Source: Sphingobacterium sp. (GTDB lineage Bacteria > Bacteroidota > Bacteroidia > Sphingobacteriales > Sphingobacteriaceae). From it: a stretch of DNA of 64,000 nucleotides. The notes under the pieces were generated by a model, which was not told where the DNA came from, searched no databases, and saw only the letters and a list, made by a program, of their open reading frames with translations. Location: the NCBI GenBank assembly GCA_029239355.1, contig JAQZAZ010000007.1, forward strand, positions 47,562 to 111,561, in the 5' to 3' direction. The position numbers and the translations under genes are program-made. Below are positions 9,011 to 16,205 of the stretch, in pieces; position 1 is the stretch's first letter, and the number at the start of each line of letters is the position of its first letter.

Positions 9011-10447
9011 CTATTTTTTTGCCCCGTCCGTTGGTAAGGGCGTTAAGGTACCTTTGCGTTTCATTTCTCCCCAGGCATGTTTTTTACCAAAAAGCTCCTG
9101 TATATATCCTTTGATAGAACTGTACACGATGATCGGATGATATATAAAAGGTTCTAAAAATGCGGTGAGGCACAAGCGAACAATATCCTGCCTGCGTTTA
9201 TAATACTTATACACATAATTGTCCAATAAAATCGAAAAGCTTGTTAAAAAAACCGAAAACATATATACAAAAACCAGTAGCAGAATAGCCATCTGCCAGT
9301 TGATTCCATTTGTCAGGATCAAATAGATATAAAAAAATATGCCCAGAATTTCCATAATTGGAGCAAAGAACTCAAAAATTGCATTATAGGGAAATACGAT
9401 CAGTCCAAACTTTCGATAGCTGGGATTGAAGAAGACCTTGCGATGCGTTCGCATGATCTGCATGAGACCCCTTGCCCATCGGATACGCTGACGTGTTAAC
9501 ATTTTCAAGCTATCTGGCCCCTCTGTCCAACATAATGTCTGCGGGATATATTTAACCTCATATTTTTCATTATTGTCGCACATCTTCATACACATCCTGG
9601 TGACCATTTCCATATCCTCCCCCAACGACTTTGGATCGTATCCGCCAGCCGCAATAAGAATTTCCTTATCAAATAAACCAAGTCCACCAGATACATTGGG
9701 AATACAATTCAGGTAATTCCATCCCATTTTACCAAGAAGGTATGATCGGATGTATTCCATTTCCTGAAATCGGGCGAGGATCGGTTTAGGCAAAGCCGCT
9801 TCAACCAGCATCCCTGAATCCACATAACTCGAGTTGGACATACGTAAAGTCGCTCCTACGGCGATGACACGTTCCTTGGCATCCAATACGGCCTCCATCA
9901 AATACACCAATGTATCATTGGCAAGCACACAATCAACATCTGTATTCAATATATAAGGAAAGGCTGCGACATTTATTCCGGCATTGACTGCATCAGCCTT
10001 ACTTCCGCCGTTTATCTTGTCAACGACAGTCAGGCGTTTATGGGAAATATCACGCGATTTATAAATTGCTTTAATTTCCTTGCAGGGAACCAAATAATCG
10101 ACCATAAAATCGACCGCCACAAGATCGAATTCCTTGATCAGTTTTGCTAAGGTATCATCCTTACTTCCATCATTTACGATCACGACCTCATATCTTGGAT
10201 AAAAAAGGGTCATCAACGAACGAACATTATTTACAATAGTCACCGACTCATTGTAAGCAGGTGCGACAATACTGACTCCCGGCGCAATTTCCGATTCCAT
10301 GAGCGTTTGAGTCCGTCTGGAATTGCGTTTTCGAAGGTTCTTGCGAATCGAAAGCGATGATAGCCGAAACAGCATAACATACACCACTAACAATAAAAGA
10401 CAATATAATCCAAAAACAAATTCTACTGAAGAAATAAAATGTGTCAT
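9011..10447 (-). CDS. Membrane GT2 glycosyltransferase, processive-synthase type
   Basis: 478 residues. One N-terminal membrane helix (FGLYCLLLLVVYVMLF) is followed by a GT-A domain with IVNDGSKDDT, the DxD motif in LNTDVDC, the acceptor-base motif GEDMEM and the product-binding motif RQRIRWARG (QxxRW class). Three to four C-terminal helices follow (residues about 355-450). This set of motifs defines processive inner-membrane synthases such as PgaC, hyaluronan synthase and cellulose synthase. It presumably uses a UDP-sugar to build and translocate a polysaccharide. No PilZ domain is present. It lies between the HEAT-repeat gene (22 bases upstream) and the TPR/barrel gene. Confidence 0.88.
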   Translation of the reverse strand: MTHFISSVEFVFGLYCLLLLVVYVMLFRLSSLSIRKNLRKRNSRRTQTLMESEIAPGVSIVAPAYNESVTIVNNVRSLMTLFYPRYEVVIVNDGSKDDTLAKLIKEFDLVAVDFMVDYLVPCKEIKAIYKSRDISHKRLTVVDKINGGSKADAVNAGINVAAFPYILNTDVDCVLANDTLVYLMEAVLDAKERVIAVGATLRMSNSSYVDSGMLVEAALPKPILARFQEMEYIRSYLLGKMGWNYLNCIPNVSGGLGLFDKEILIAAGGYDPKSLGEDMEMVTRMCMKMCDNNEKYEVKYIPQTLCWTEGPDSLKMLTRQRIRWARGLMQIMRTHRKVFFNPSYRKFGLIVFPYNAIFEFFAPIMEILGIFFYIYLILTNGINWQMAILLLVFVYMFSVFLTSFSILLDNYVYKYYKRRQDIVRLCLTAFLEPFIYHPIIVYSSIKGYIQELFGKKHAWGEMKRKGTLTPLPTDGAKK

Positions 10448-10469
10448 ATAAAAACCTTTCCCCTAATAT

Positions 10470-11585
10470 TTAAATGTAATGGACCATTGGATGATTAACA
10501 GAGCGTATGAGTTTACTTTCTTCGCTATCCAGTTCTCCATCTATTTTTCGCAAAAGCGGTGTACTATAAGGTTTTTGAGCAACCAATGAGCGATAAGCGT
10601 GCTTTCGAAGGCTTAATGGCAAATTGCTGTCTATAAACAATCGGTACAGGAAATCAATCGATTTTCCTTGTCCTATGCGGCCGAGCGCCTTCAGTATTTC
10701 CAATTTAGCTGGCAGGCCGCTTTCCCCCGTATATAGCTCCTGCAATCGCTCTTCGCTATCCTTTGCCAATAGTTTGCCTAATGAGTTAACAGCTTTTAAA
10801 GCAGTTTTTGATTCCTTATTGGCGTTAATTAATTCCCAAAGCCCCGCTTCGTTTAGTTCTTGGTAATAGACCATCAGATCCATGATCAAGCTATTAACTT
10901 CAAAGGATTTCGACACATCCAACCATTGCGAAAATATATAGTCACCAAAATAGTCTCCCTGGACAATTGTCTGAAAGATATCAAGCGCATGAAGTTGACT
11001 GATCCCATACAGTCCATTAAATATCCTGTCAAAAGCTTGCTCTCCGTTCACCTGCAATAGGTATTTAGATGCTGCAACACGGATTTCAACCTGAGGACTT
11101 TTCAGCAGCTGATCGAGGATCTTTTCCTGAATGGACACCTTCATCAAGGCCAGATTGGCCAGGGACCTCACCGTTGTCACCATGTTCGTAGCTGAATGTC
11201 TAATTTCATATTGTGCTTCTTTATCAAAGCCCAGTTCATTGAAAAGGTTTCGCATACTCCGGCCTTTCTCCCCTCCAATTGTGAAGATAAAATCGTGTAA
11301 AATATGGCGTACAACCTTACTCACAAGCTTATTATGCAAATCCAGTCCCAATTTATCAACCGGAAAATGGTTGGTCCGGTTTTCCACAAGAACTTGTTCG
11401 TAGATAAAATCCCTTAATGCCGGATAGATCCTAGAATAGGCTCTCCCATACCGATAATCACGGTAATAAAAGAAGGCGATTCCAATAAGACTTGCTGTCC
11501 AAAACAGCACGCTCAAGACCAGGGCAGCGATAACAAGTATCGGCCAGCCATCACCTTCAAAAAAGGCGCGAATATCATGCATCAT
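10470..11585 (-). CDS. Membrane-anchored HEAT-repeat protein
   Basis: About 371 residues. A single strong transmembrane segment (LVIAALVLSVLFWTASLIGI) sits near the N-terminus, followed by a soluble region of helical pairs. The clearest repeats are around SPQVEIRVAASKYLLQVNGE, SKTALKAVNSLGKLLA and SGLPAKLEILKALGRIGQG, typical HEAT units. Such proteins act as protein-binding scaffolds. Between a receiver gene and a GT2 synthase, it could link phosphorylation state to synthase activity; that is inference. The start is uncertain: ATGs at 11585, 11582 and 11606 are all possible, the last overlapping the receiver stop codon. I prefer 11585, which leaves a short cytoplasmic lead before the helix. 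Confidence 0.75.
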   Translation of the reverse strand: MMHDIRAFFEGDGWPILVIAALVLSVLFWTASLIGIAFFYYRDYRYGRAYSRIYPALRDFIYEQVLVENRTNHFPVDKLGLDLHNKLVSKVVRHILHDFIFTIGGEKGRSMRNLFNELGFDKEAQYEIRHSATNMVTTVRSLANLALMKVSIQEKILDQLLKSPQVEIRVAASKYLLQVNGEQAFDRIFNGLYGISQLHALDIFQTIVQGDYFGDYIFSQWLDVSKSFEVNSLIMDLMVYYQELNEAGLWELINANKESKTALKAVNSLGKLLAKDSEERLQELYTGESGLPAKLEILKALGRIGQGKSIDFLYRLFIDSNLPLSLRKHAYRSLVAQKPYSTPLLRKIDGELDSEESKLIRSVNHPMVHYI

Positions 11586-11598
11586 ATATGTCAATGTC

Positions 11599-11979
11599 CT
11601 AAGCATGCCCAATCCGCAAACGTACACGTGAAATTAACTCAGATGGAGATATTGGTTTTTTGATATAATCATTTGCCCCCACTTCAAAGCCCTCCACAAT
11701 ACTGTTGTCGTCGCGATATCCTGAAATAATAATAACTGGTACCTGATTATTAGTGTTGCTCTTTCTAATACGGTCTATAATTTCAAAACCATTAGCAAAA
11801 GGTAGTGCCAGATCAGTAATAACCAGATCAATTGATTCGTCCGAGACCAGAGAGAGCGCTTCCTTGCCAGATTTGGCAAGCAATAGGTCGTATCCCTCCC
11901 GTAAAAGAACAAATTGCATGGTGCTCAACAGAATCTCATTATCTTCGACAACAAGGATTCTCTTTTTTTTGTCCCACAT
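11599..11979 (-). CDS. Single-domain response regulator (receiver only)
   Basis: 126 residues, one receiver domain and no output domain. Acidic pocket residues are in LVVEDNE, the phospho-acceptor Asp in VITDLALP, the conserved Ser/Thr in IIISGY, and the Lys in YIKKPI. The longer frame to 12012 would start at TTG, so the ATG at 11979 (MWDKKKRIL) is preferred. It is the first gene of the operon, and its stop lies within or just before the HEAT-gene start. A stand-alone receiver at the head of a polysaccharide operon suggests output through protein-protein contact, perhaps with the HEAT scaffold. No histidine kinase is encoded nearby. Confidence 0.85.
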   Translation of the reverse strand: MWDKKKRILVVEDNEILLSTMQFVLLREGYDLLLAKSGKEALSLVSDESIDLVITDLALPFANGFEIIDRIRKSNTNNQVPVIIISGYRDDNSIVEGFEVGANDYIKKPISPSELISRVRLRIGHA

Positions 11980-12107
11980 AGTGTGATTGTTTAGTTTTTC
12001 ATTGTGAAACAAAAGTTGATAAAAAAAAGGAAACTACCTGTAGTACAACCACTACAAGCCTATCAATATCATTTAAACGCAGTTTTTTCTTATAACCATC
12101 AAATAAC

Positions 12108-12144
12108 ATGACAATAAAATGACAATACAAACTTGATTTGTCAT
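12108..12144. promoter_or_regulatory. Direct and inverted ATGACAA repeats, candidate operator
   Basis: ATGACAATA occurs at 12108-12116 and again at 12119-12127 (period 11 bases, one helical turn), and TTGTCAT, the inverse of ATGACAA, occurs at 12138-12144. The cluster is about 130-165 bases upstream of the first gene of the five-gene operon. Helically phased copies suggest binding by a regulator, but the protein is unknown. Confidence 0.35.
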
Positions 12145-12297
12145 AATAAAATACTCGTCTTATTATATAAAAATTAAACTTTTAGGATCAACACATCAAT
12201 GCTGCCGAGTAAAGCTAAGGATAGAGGTCTTTGATTTGGGACTCCAATCATACGTACCGCTATGATGGAAGTCTTTCTAAGGATTTTAATCATAAAT

Positions 12298-12344
12298 TTC
12301 AATAGCAAATAAGGGTGCGCATATCGCACCTTTATTGCTATTGA
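12298..12344. terminator. Terminator-like inverted repeat after the aldo/keto reductase gene
   Basis: The arms TTCAATAGCAAATAAGGGTG and the matching CACCTTTATTGCTATTGAA surround a CGCATATCG centre. It lies just beyond the stop codon of the leftward reductase gene (12350). The stem is long with one small imperfection. Confidence 0.55.
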
Positions 12345-12349
12345 ATATA

Positions 12350-13474
12350 TTAAGCCTTTGGTACCGGCGCATTTTCTTCTATTAGTTTTTCATGCTTCAA
12401 CTCTTCCCAAAAGCTAGCTGCTATCTTAGTCTTGAAGGATTGAGCATTTTGAATTGCCTGCTCGACAGTATGGGCTCCAGGTATAACGCCGGACACTTCG
12501 GCTGGTGCCGCAGCAAATTGCAGGGCTGCTGTACGTAGATCTACTGCATGATTCGCCGCAACCCGTTGTAAAGCATTAAGTTTTTCTTTAACTCCGGCAG
12601 GGAATTTACCATCATACAGATAACGGTTTTTACCGGACAGAAATCCAGCGCATAAAGGAGCTCCCACAACAATCGACACGTCCCGTTCAGCCACCTTTGG
12701 GAATAACTTATTTAGATCATCGTCATGTTTGATCAATGAATATTGACAGGCGGAGAGAAAGATATCGGGATCTGCTACCTCCAATGTCTGCAATATAGGC
12801 TCTACGGTATTGACTCCGAGGCCCCAGCCTTTGATTATGCCCTCCTCTCTCATTTTAGTTAGTTCGGGCATTGCTCCCTTAATCGCTTGTTCGAAATACT
12901 GCGCATAGTTGTCTTTCATATCGCCATTATCTGGTGAAAGATCATGAATAAATACAATGTCTATTGACGACAAGCCTAAGCGCTGTAGGCTATCTTCTAC
13001 ACTTCGTCTCACGCCTGCCGCACTATAATCATATTGATAACCAAAATTTAGCTTCCCTTTCCAAAGTAATTGTTCCTTTGTAAAATTCTCTTCTGGCACT
13101 AAAATTCGTCCTACCTTGGTAGAAAGTGTAAAGCTGTCACGGGGTTGGTCTTTTAAAAATAAGCCCATTCTACGTTCACTAATACCCAGACCATACCAAG
13201 GGGAGGTATCAAATAGACGTATCCCAGCATTCCATGCGGCCTCTACCGTCTGTAGACATTCAAGATCTGAGTTTTGCTGAAATCCGTTACCCAATGCTAC
13301 CCCGCCAAGTCCAGCTTTATTGGTGGGACGAAATCGCTTCTTCTGTGTTAAATTTTGAGGTGTTGTCATCTTATTTTCTTTTGATGTTGTTAACAAAATA
13401 TCAGGTGTAGCTGCACTCAGTGCAAAGCCCGCGCCTGCAAGGCTGGCCTGTACCAAAAATTTTCTTCTTTTCAT
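12350..13474 (-). CDS. Aldo/keto reductase with an export signal
   Basis: 374 residues. The N-terminus MKRRKFLVQASLAGAGFALS looks like a twin-arginine-type or lipoprotein-like signal, so the enzyme is probably exported. Residues about 50-360 form an AKR barrel with catalytic Asp and Tyr in LFDTSPWYGLGISE, Lys in LSTKVGR and His in VFIHDLS. The pattern resembles the D-threo-aldose/L-fucose dehydrogenase-like AKR subgroup, which oxidises or reduces sugars with NAD(P). An exported AKR is unusual because free NAD(P) is not expected in the periplasm. It follows surE by 17 bases and may share its transcript. Confidence 0.85.
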   Translation of the reverse strand: MKRRKFLVQASLAGAGFALSAATPDILLTTSKENKMTTPQNLTQKKRFRPTNKAGLGGVALGNGFQQNSDLECLQTVEAAWNAGIRLFDTSPWYGLGISERRMGLFLKDQPRDSFTLSTKVGRILVPEENFTKEQLLWKGKLNFGYQYDYSAAGVRRSVEDSLQRLGLSSIDIVFIHDLSPDNGDMKDNYAQYFEQAIKGAMPELTKMREEGIIKGWGLGVNTVEPILQTLEVADPDIFLSACQYSLIKHDDDLNKLFPKVAERDVSIVVGAPLCAGFLSGKNRYLYDGKFPAGVKEKLNALQRVAANHAVDLRTAALQFAAAPAEVSGVIPGAHTVEQAIQNAQSFKTKIAASFWEELKHEKLIEENAPVPKA

Positions 13475-13491
13475 ATGCTTTATCCTCTATC

Positions 13492-14226
13492 TCATTTCCC
13501 TTGACTCGCCAGTCTGGCCGAAAGCTCATCATGCGCAGTCAGATCCAGCCGTAAGGGTGTAATTGATACCAGTTTATTTTCTACTGCCCAACGATCTGTC
13601 CCTTCCTCTGCCGGTTCAAGTGGTATTACTGTAATCCAATAGTTCTTTCTTCCCATAGGGTCCTGACCGGGCACTACATTGCCATCGTAAAGCCGTACCG
13701 ATTGCCGCGTCCAGGAGATTCCCTTGGGTTTTGGCGGAAAATTCACATTATAGAGGGCCGGTCCCTTATTGTTAAGCAAGATCTTGAGGACATCAGCTGT
13801 CCATTCAGATAGTGCTTCAAAATCTGGTTCCGACTTGCCAACAGGTGTGCTTAGAGCGATACCGGTAATACCAAGGAGCATAGCTTGTTTTGCCGCTGCA
13901 AGGGTCCCAGAGTGCCACATGGAATTCCCCAAATTCGGTCCCATGTTGATGCCAGAAAGGACCACCTGTGTATCGGGAAACATATGTAGGCCCAATGCCA
14001 CGCAGTCCGCCGGTGTCCCATTAACCCTAAAAGCATCAATTCCCTCAAAGGTAATAGGCGCGCTTCGGTAGCTTAGGGGCCGGGAATGGGTGATAGCATG
14101 TCCCATAGACGACTGTTCTACATCTGGCGCAACAATCCTAACGGTACCAAACTGCCTCGCGGTTTTCGCTAGTGCTGCTATGCCCGGCGAATAGATACCA
14201 TCATCATTTGTAATAAGTATATTCAT
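13492..14226 (-). CDS. surE: 5'/3'-nucleotidase SurE
   Basis: 244 residues starting MNILITNDDGIYSPGI, the exact N-terminal SurE signature with the metal-binding DD pair. Further family motifs are VAPDVEQSSMGHAIT, VNGTPADCVALGLH and SGINMGPNLGNSMWHSGT. The frame is open upstream to 14349, but that would add 41 residues unlike any SurE, so the ATG at 14226 is used. SurE hydrolyses nucleoside monophosphates in the cytoplasm and contributes to stationary-phase survival. The start lies 52 bases from a divergent lipid kinase gene. Confidence 0.95.
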   Translation of the reverse strand: MNILITNDDGIYSPGIAALAKTARQFGTVRIVAPDVEQSSMGHAITHSRPLSYRSAPITFEGIDAFRVNGTPADCVALGLHMFPDTQVVLSGINMGPNLGNSMWHSGTLAAAKQAMLLGITGIALSTPVGKSEPDFEALSEWTADVLKILLNNKGPALYNVNFPPKPKGISWTRQSVRLYDGNVVPGQDPMGRKNYWITVIPLEPAEEGTDRWAVENKLVSITPLRLDLTAHDELSARLASQGK

Positions 14227-14278
14227 AGTTGTACCTTTTATATGAAAACCAATCTCACGTACGCTTTGTTCAGGTGAT

Positions 14279-15184
14279 ATGAAAGAACATGGCAAAAAGG
14301 TAAGGCTAGTGCATAATCCCGCTGCTGGGGATGAAGAAAATGGAAGCAAAGACGAACTATGTCAGCTGATCGAAGACCTTGGGCACCGTTGCACGGTAGT
14401 TACAAAAAAAAATGCTGTCAAAAAGATCCATCCAGAGACGGATCTCATTGCCTTGGCCGGAGGTGACGGTACCATAAAAATGACCATTATGGCACTGTTG
14501 GAAAAAAAGCTACGATTCAAAAGACCGATTGCTATCCTACCTCAAGGCACAGCAAATAATATTGCCAATTCTTTAGGTATCCCTTTGGACTGTAAACAGG
14601 CCATGCATCTGTGGGAAAATTTTCAGCTTAAAAAATTCGATGTCGGCATGATGACAGGTTTAGGCAGAAAGCCACTCCATTTTATAGAATCTATTGGTTT
14701 TGGGGTATTTCCTATACTAATGGAGAAAATGGAAAAAAAAAACACGCACGCTGCCAGTGCCGAGGAAGAGATCAAGATCGCGCTCCAGCAGCTTCGCAAA
14801 ATAGCTTTGACATTTCCAGCAAAAGTGCTTAAACTTACGACCTCTACCGTTAATATTGAAGCGGAATGCATCATGGTTGAAGTCATGAACATTGCTAGCA
14901 TGGGACCTAGACTGGTGCTTGCTGCAAATGCGGACCCCGGAGATGGACAATTTGATATTGTAATTGTGACCACCAATCAGCGTCAGGAACTGGTTGCCTA
15001 TATAGATGGGCTATTGGATAAAAAAAATGTGGAATTTAATATCAAACCCATCAGAGCCAACCGGATGTCCATGGAATGGCAGGGAACAGAACTGCACATT
15101 GATGATGAATGTAAGGAATATAGTGGGCAGCGACTCAAGATTTCATTGCTCGATAGCTTGGTCGAGATCGTTGTAGGAGATTGA
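14279..15184 (+). CDS. Diacylglycerol kinase-family lipid kinase
   Basis: 301 residues. Features of the DAGK/YegS/LCB5 fold: an N-terminal VRLVHNPAAGDEE, the nucleotide-binding ALAGGDGTIK and the glycine-rich ILPQGTANNIANSLGIP. The C-terminal beta-rich domain ends with DECKEYSGQRLKISL. Family members phosphorylate diacylglycerol, sphingosine-type bases or related lipids at the membrane. Sphingobacteria make sphingolipids, so a long-chain-base substrate is possible but not shown. The gene ends about 110 bases before a 17-bp stem terminator. Confidence 0.85.
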   Translation: MKEHGKKVRLVHNPAAGDEENGSKDELCQLIEDLGHRCTVVTKKNAVKKIHPETDLIALAGGDGTIKMTIMALLEKKLRFKRPIAILPQGTANNIANSLGIPLDCKQAMHLWENFQLKKFDVGMMTGLGRKPLHFIESIGFGVFPILMEKMEKKNTHAASAEEEIKIALQQLRKIALTFPAKVLKLTTSTVNIEAECIMVEVMNIASMGPRLVLAANADPGDGQFDIVIVTTNQRQELVAYIDGLLDKKNVEFNIKPIRANRMSMEWQGTELHIDDECKEYSGQRLKISLLDSLVEIVVGD

Positions 15185-15293
15185 TCCCTGAAGGTTAATA
15201 TGAACAATACTGTAGGAATATTTTTTACTAAATTTGCTATTTCAACAAATTTTCATCGGTATTTTGTCCATCACATTGTTAGCTTTAGAAAAC

Positions 15294-15351
15294 AAACATT
15301 GAACTACAAACACATCCGATGCTTATCAGGTCTATTTGTAGTTCAATGTTT
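15294..15351. terminator. Bidirectional terminator between lipid kinase and phosphatase genes
   Basis: A perfect 17-base inverted repeat: AAACATTGAACTACAAA at 15294-15310 and its complement at 15335-15351, with a 24-base loop. It lies between two convergent genes and is flanked by T-rich and A-rich sequence. Confidence 0.65.
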
Positions 15352-15362
15352 TATACTTTTTT

Positions 15363-16187
15363 TTAGCGCGTATACTTTGTCTTAAGTATCCTGATTTCTT
15401 TTGGGCCGATAGCCATTTCATCCAGAAGAAACTTTTCGACTGAACCGTATTTGGTTTTTATTGCTCCAAAAAATGCTTGCAACAGCTCGGGCTTCAATTT
15501 CATTTGATCCTCTATCTGTTCTTTACTGATTCCTGTAGCGGCTACCATCGCATCAGTATAAGCATTCATCTTTTTGTTGCGTGCTAAATAGACATTAGAA
15601 GCCAAATAGTCTGCTTCAATGACTTGATATGGAACTCCAAGTGCATACAAAATCAACGCTGTCTGCATACCGGTACGATCTCTGCCTCCTGTACAGTGGT
15701 ACATGACAGCTTCTCCTTCACCCGCGCCTAATAGTTTGATAAAGGCAGGGCGATACCGATCACCATAATAATTGACCCCTTCGGCATAGAAGGTCAGCAA
15801 AAAGTCTTTTTGTTTTAATGTTTTCACCATATCATTAGCATTAGGCAAGCTATCACTGCCAGCCGGGCTTAGGGTATAATCTGTATTTGCGACAAGCCTA
15901 TCGGGAGCGGATTTGGCTTCGGCAATCCCCCTTAGGTCAACGACCGTACGTATTCCTTTTTTATCCATCAATGCTACATCTGAATCTGTCAGCTTATCAA
16001 TGGCATCACTACGAAATATTTTTCCCCATACAACTTGTTTTCCGTCGTTCGTTTGATATCCGCCGATATCTCTAAAGTTAACTGCTCCCTGAACTGGAAG
16101 TACACGTTTTGTACTATCTGAAAGTTGCCCAAAAGCAAGAGCAGGAATGGTTCCCAAAAGGGCCATCATCAAATTTGAAATTTTCAT
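15363..16187 (-). CDS. Secreted tyrosine-phosphatase-like protein (IphP family)
   Basis: 274 residues with a signal peptide (MALLGTIPALAFGQ). It has the N-terminal family motif VNFRDIGGYQTNDGK and the CX5R active site in YHCTGGRDRTGMQTA, so the cysteine nucleophile and arginine are intact. IphP-type phosphatases dephosphorylate phosphotyrosine, phosphoinositides or other phosphomonoesters. Being exported and only 18 bases downstream of a TonB receptor, it may release phosphate from a compound the receptor handles. That link is inference. Confidence 0.87.
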   Translation of the reverse strand: MKISNLMMALLGTIPALAFGQLSDSTKRVLPVQGAVNFRDIGGYQTNDGKQVVWGKIFRSDAIDKLTDSDVALMDKKGIRTVVDLRGIAEAKSAPDRLVANTDYTLSPAGSDSLPNANDMVKTLKQKDFLLTFYAEGVNYYGDRYRPAFIKLLGAGEGEAVMYHCTGGRDRTGMQTALILYALGVPYQVIEADYLASNVYLARNKKMNAYTDAMVAATGISKEQIEDQMKLKPELLQAFFGAIKTKYGSVEKFLLDEMAIGPKEIRILKTKYTR

Positions 16188-16205
16188 ATGATTGTGTTAA
16201 ACTAA

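Larger units (their letters stand above)
11980..12349. other. Control region between the polysaccharide operon and the aldo/keto reductase gene
   Basis: No gene. It holds repeated ATGACAA sequences (12108-12144), which lie upstream of the receiver gene, and a terminator-like inverted repeat at 12298-12344 behind the converging side of the reductase gene. Confidence 0.5.
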
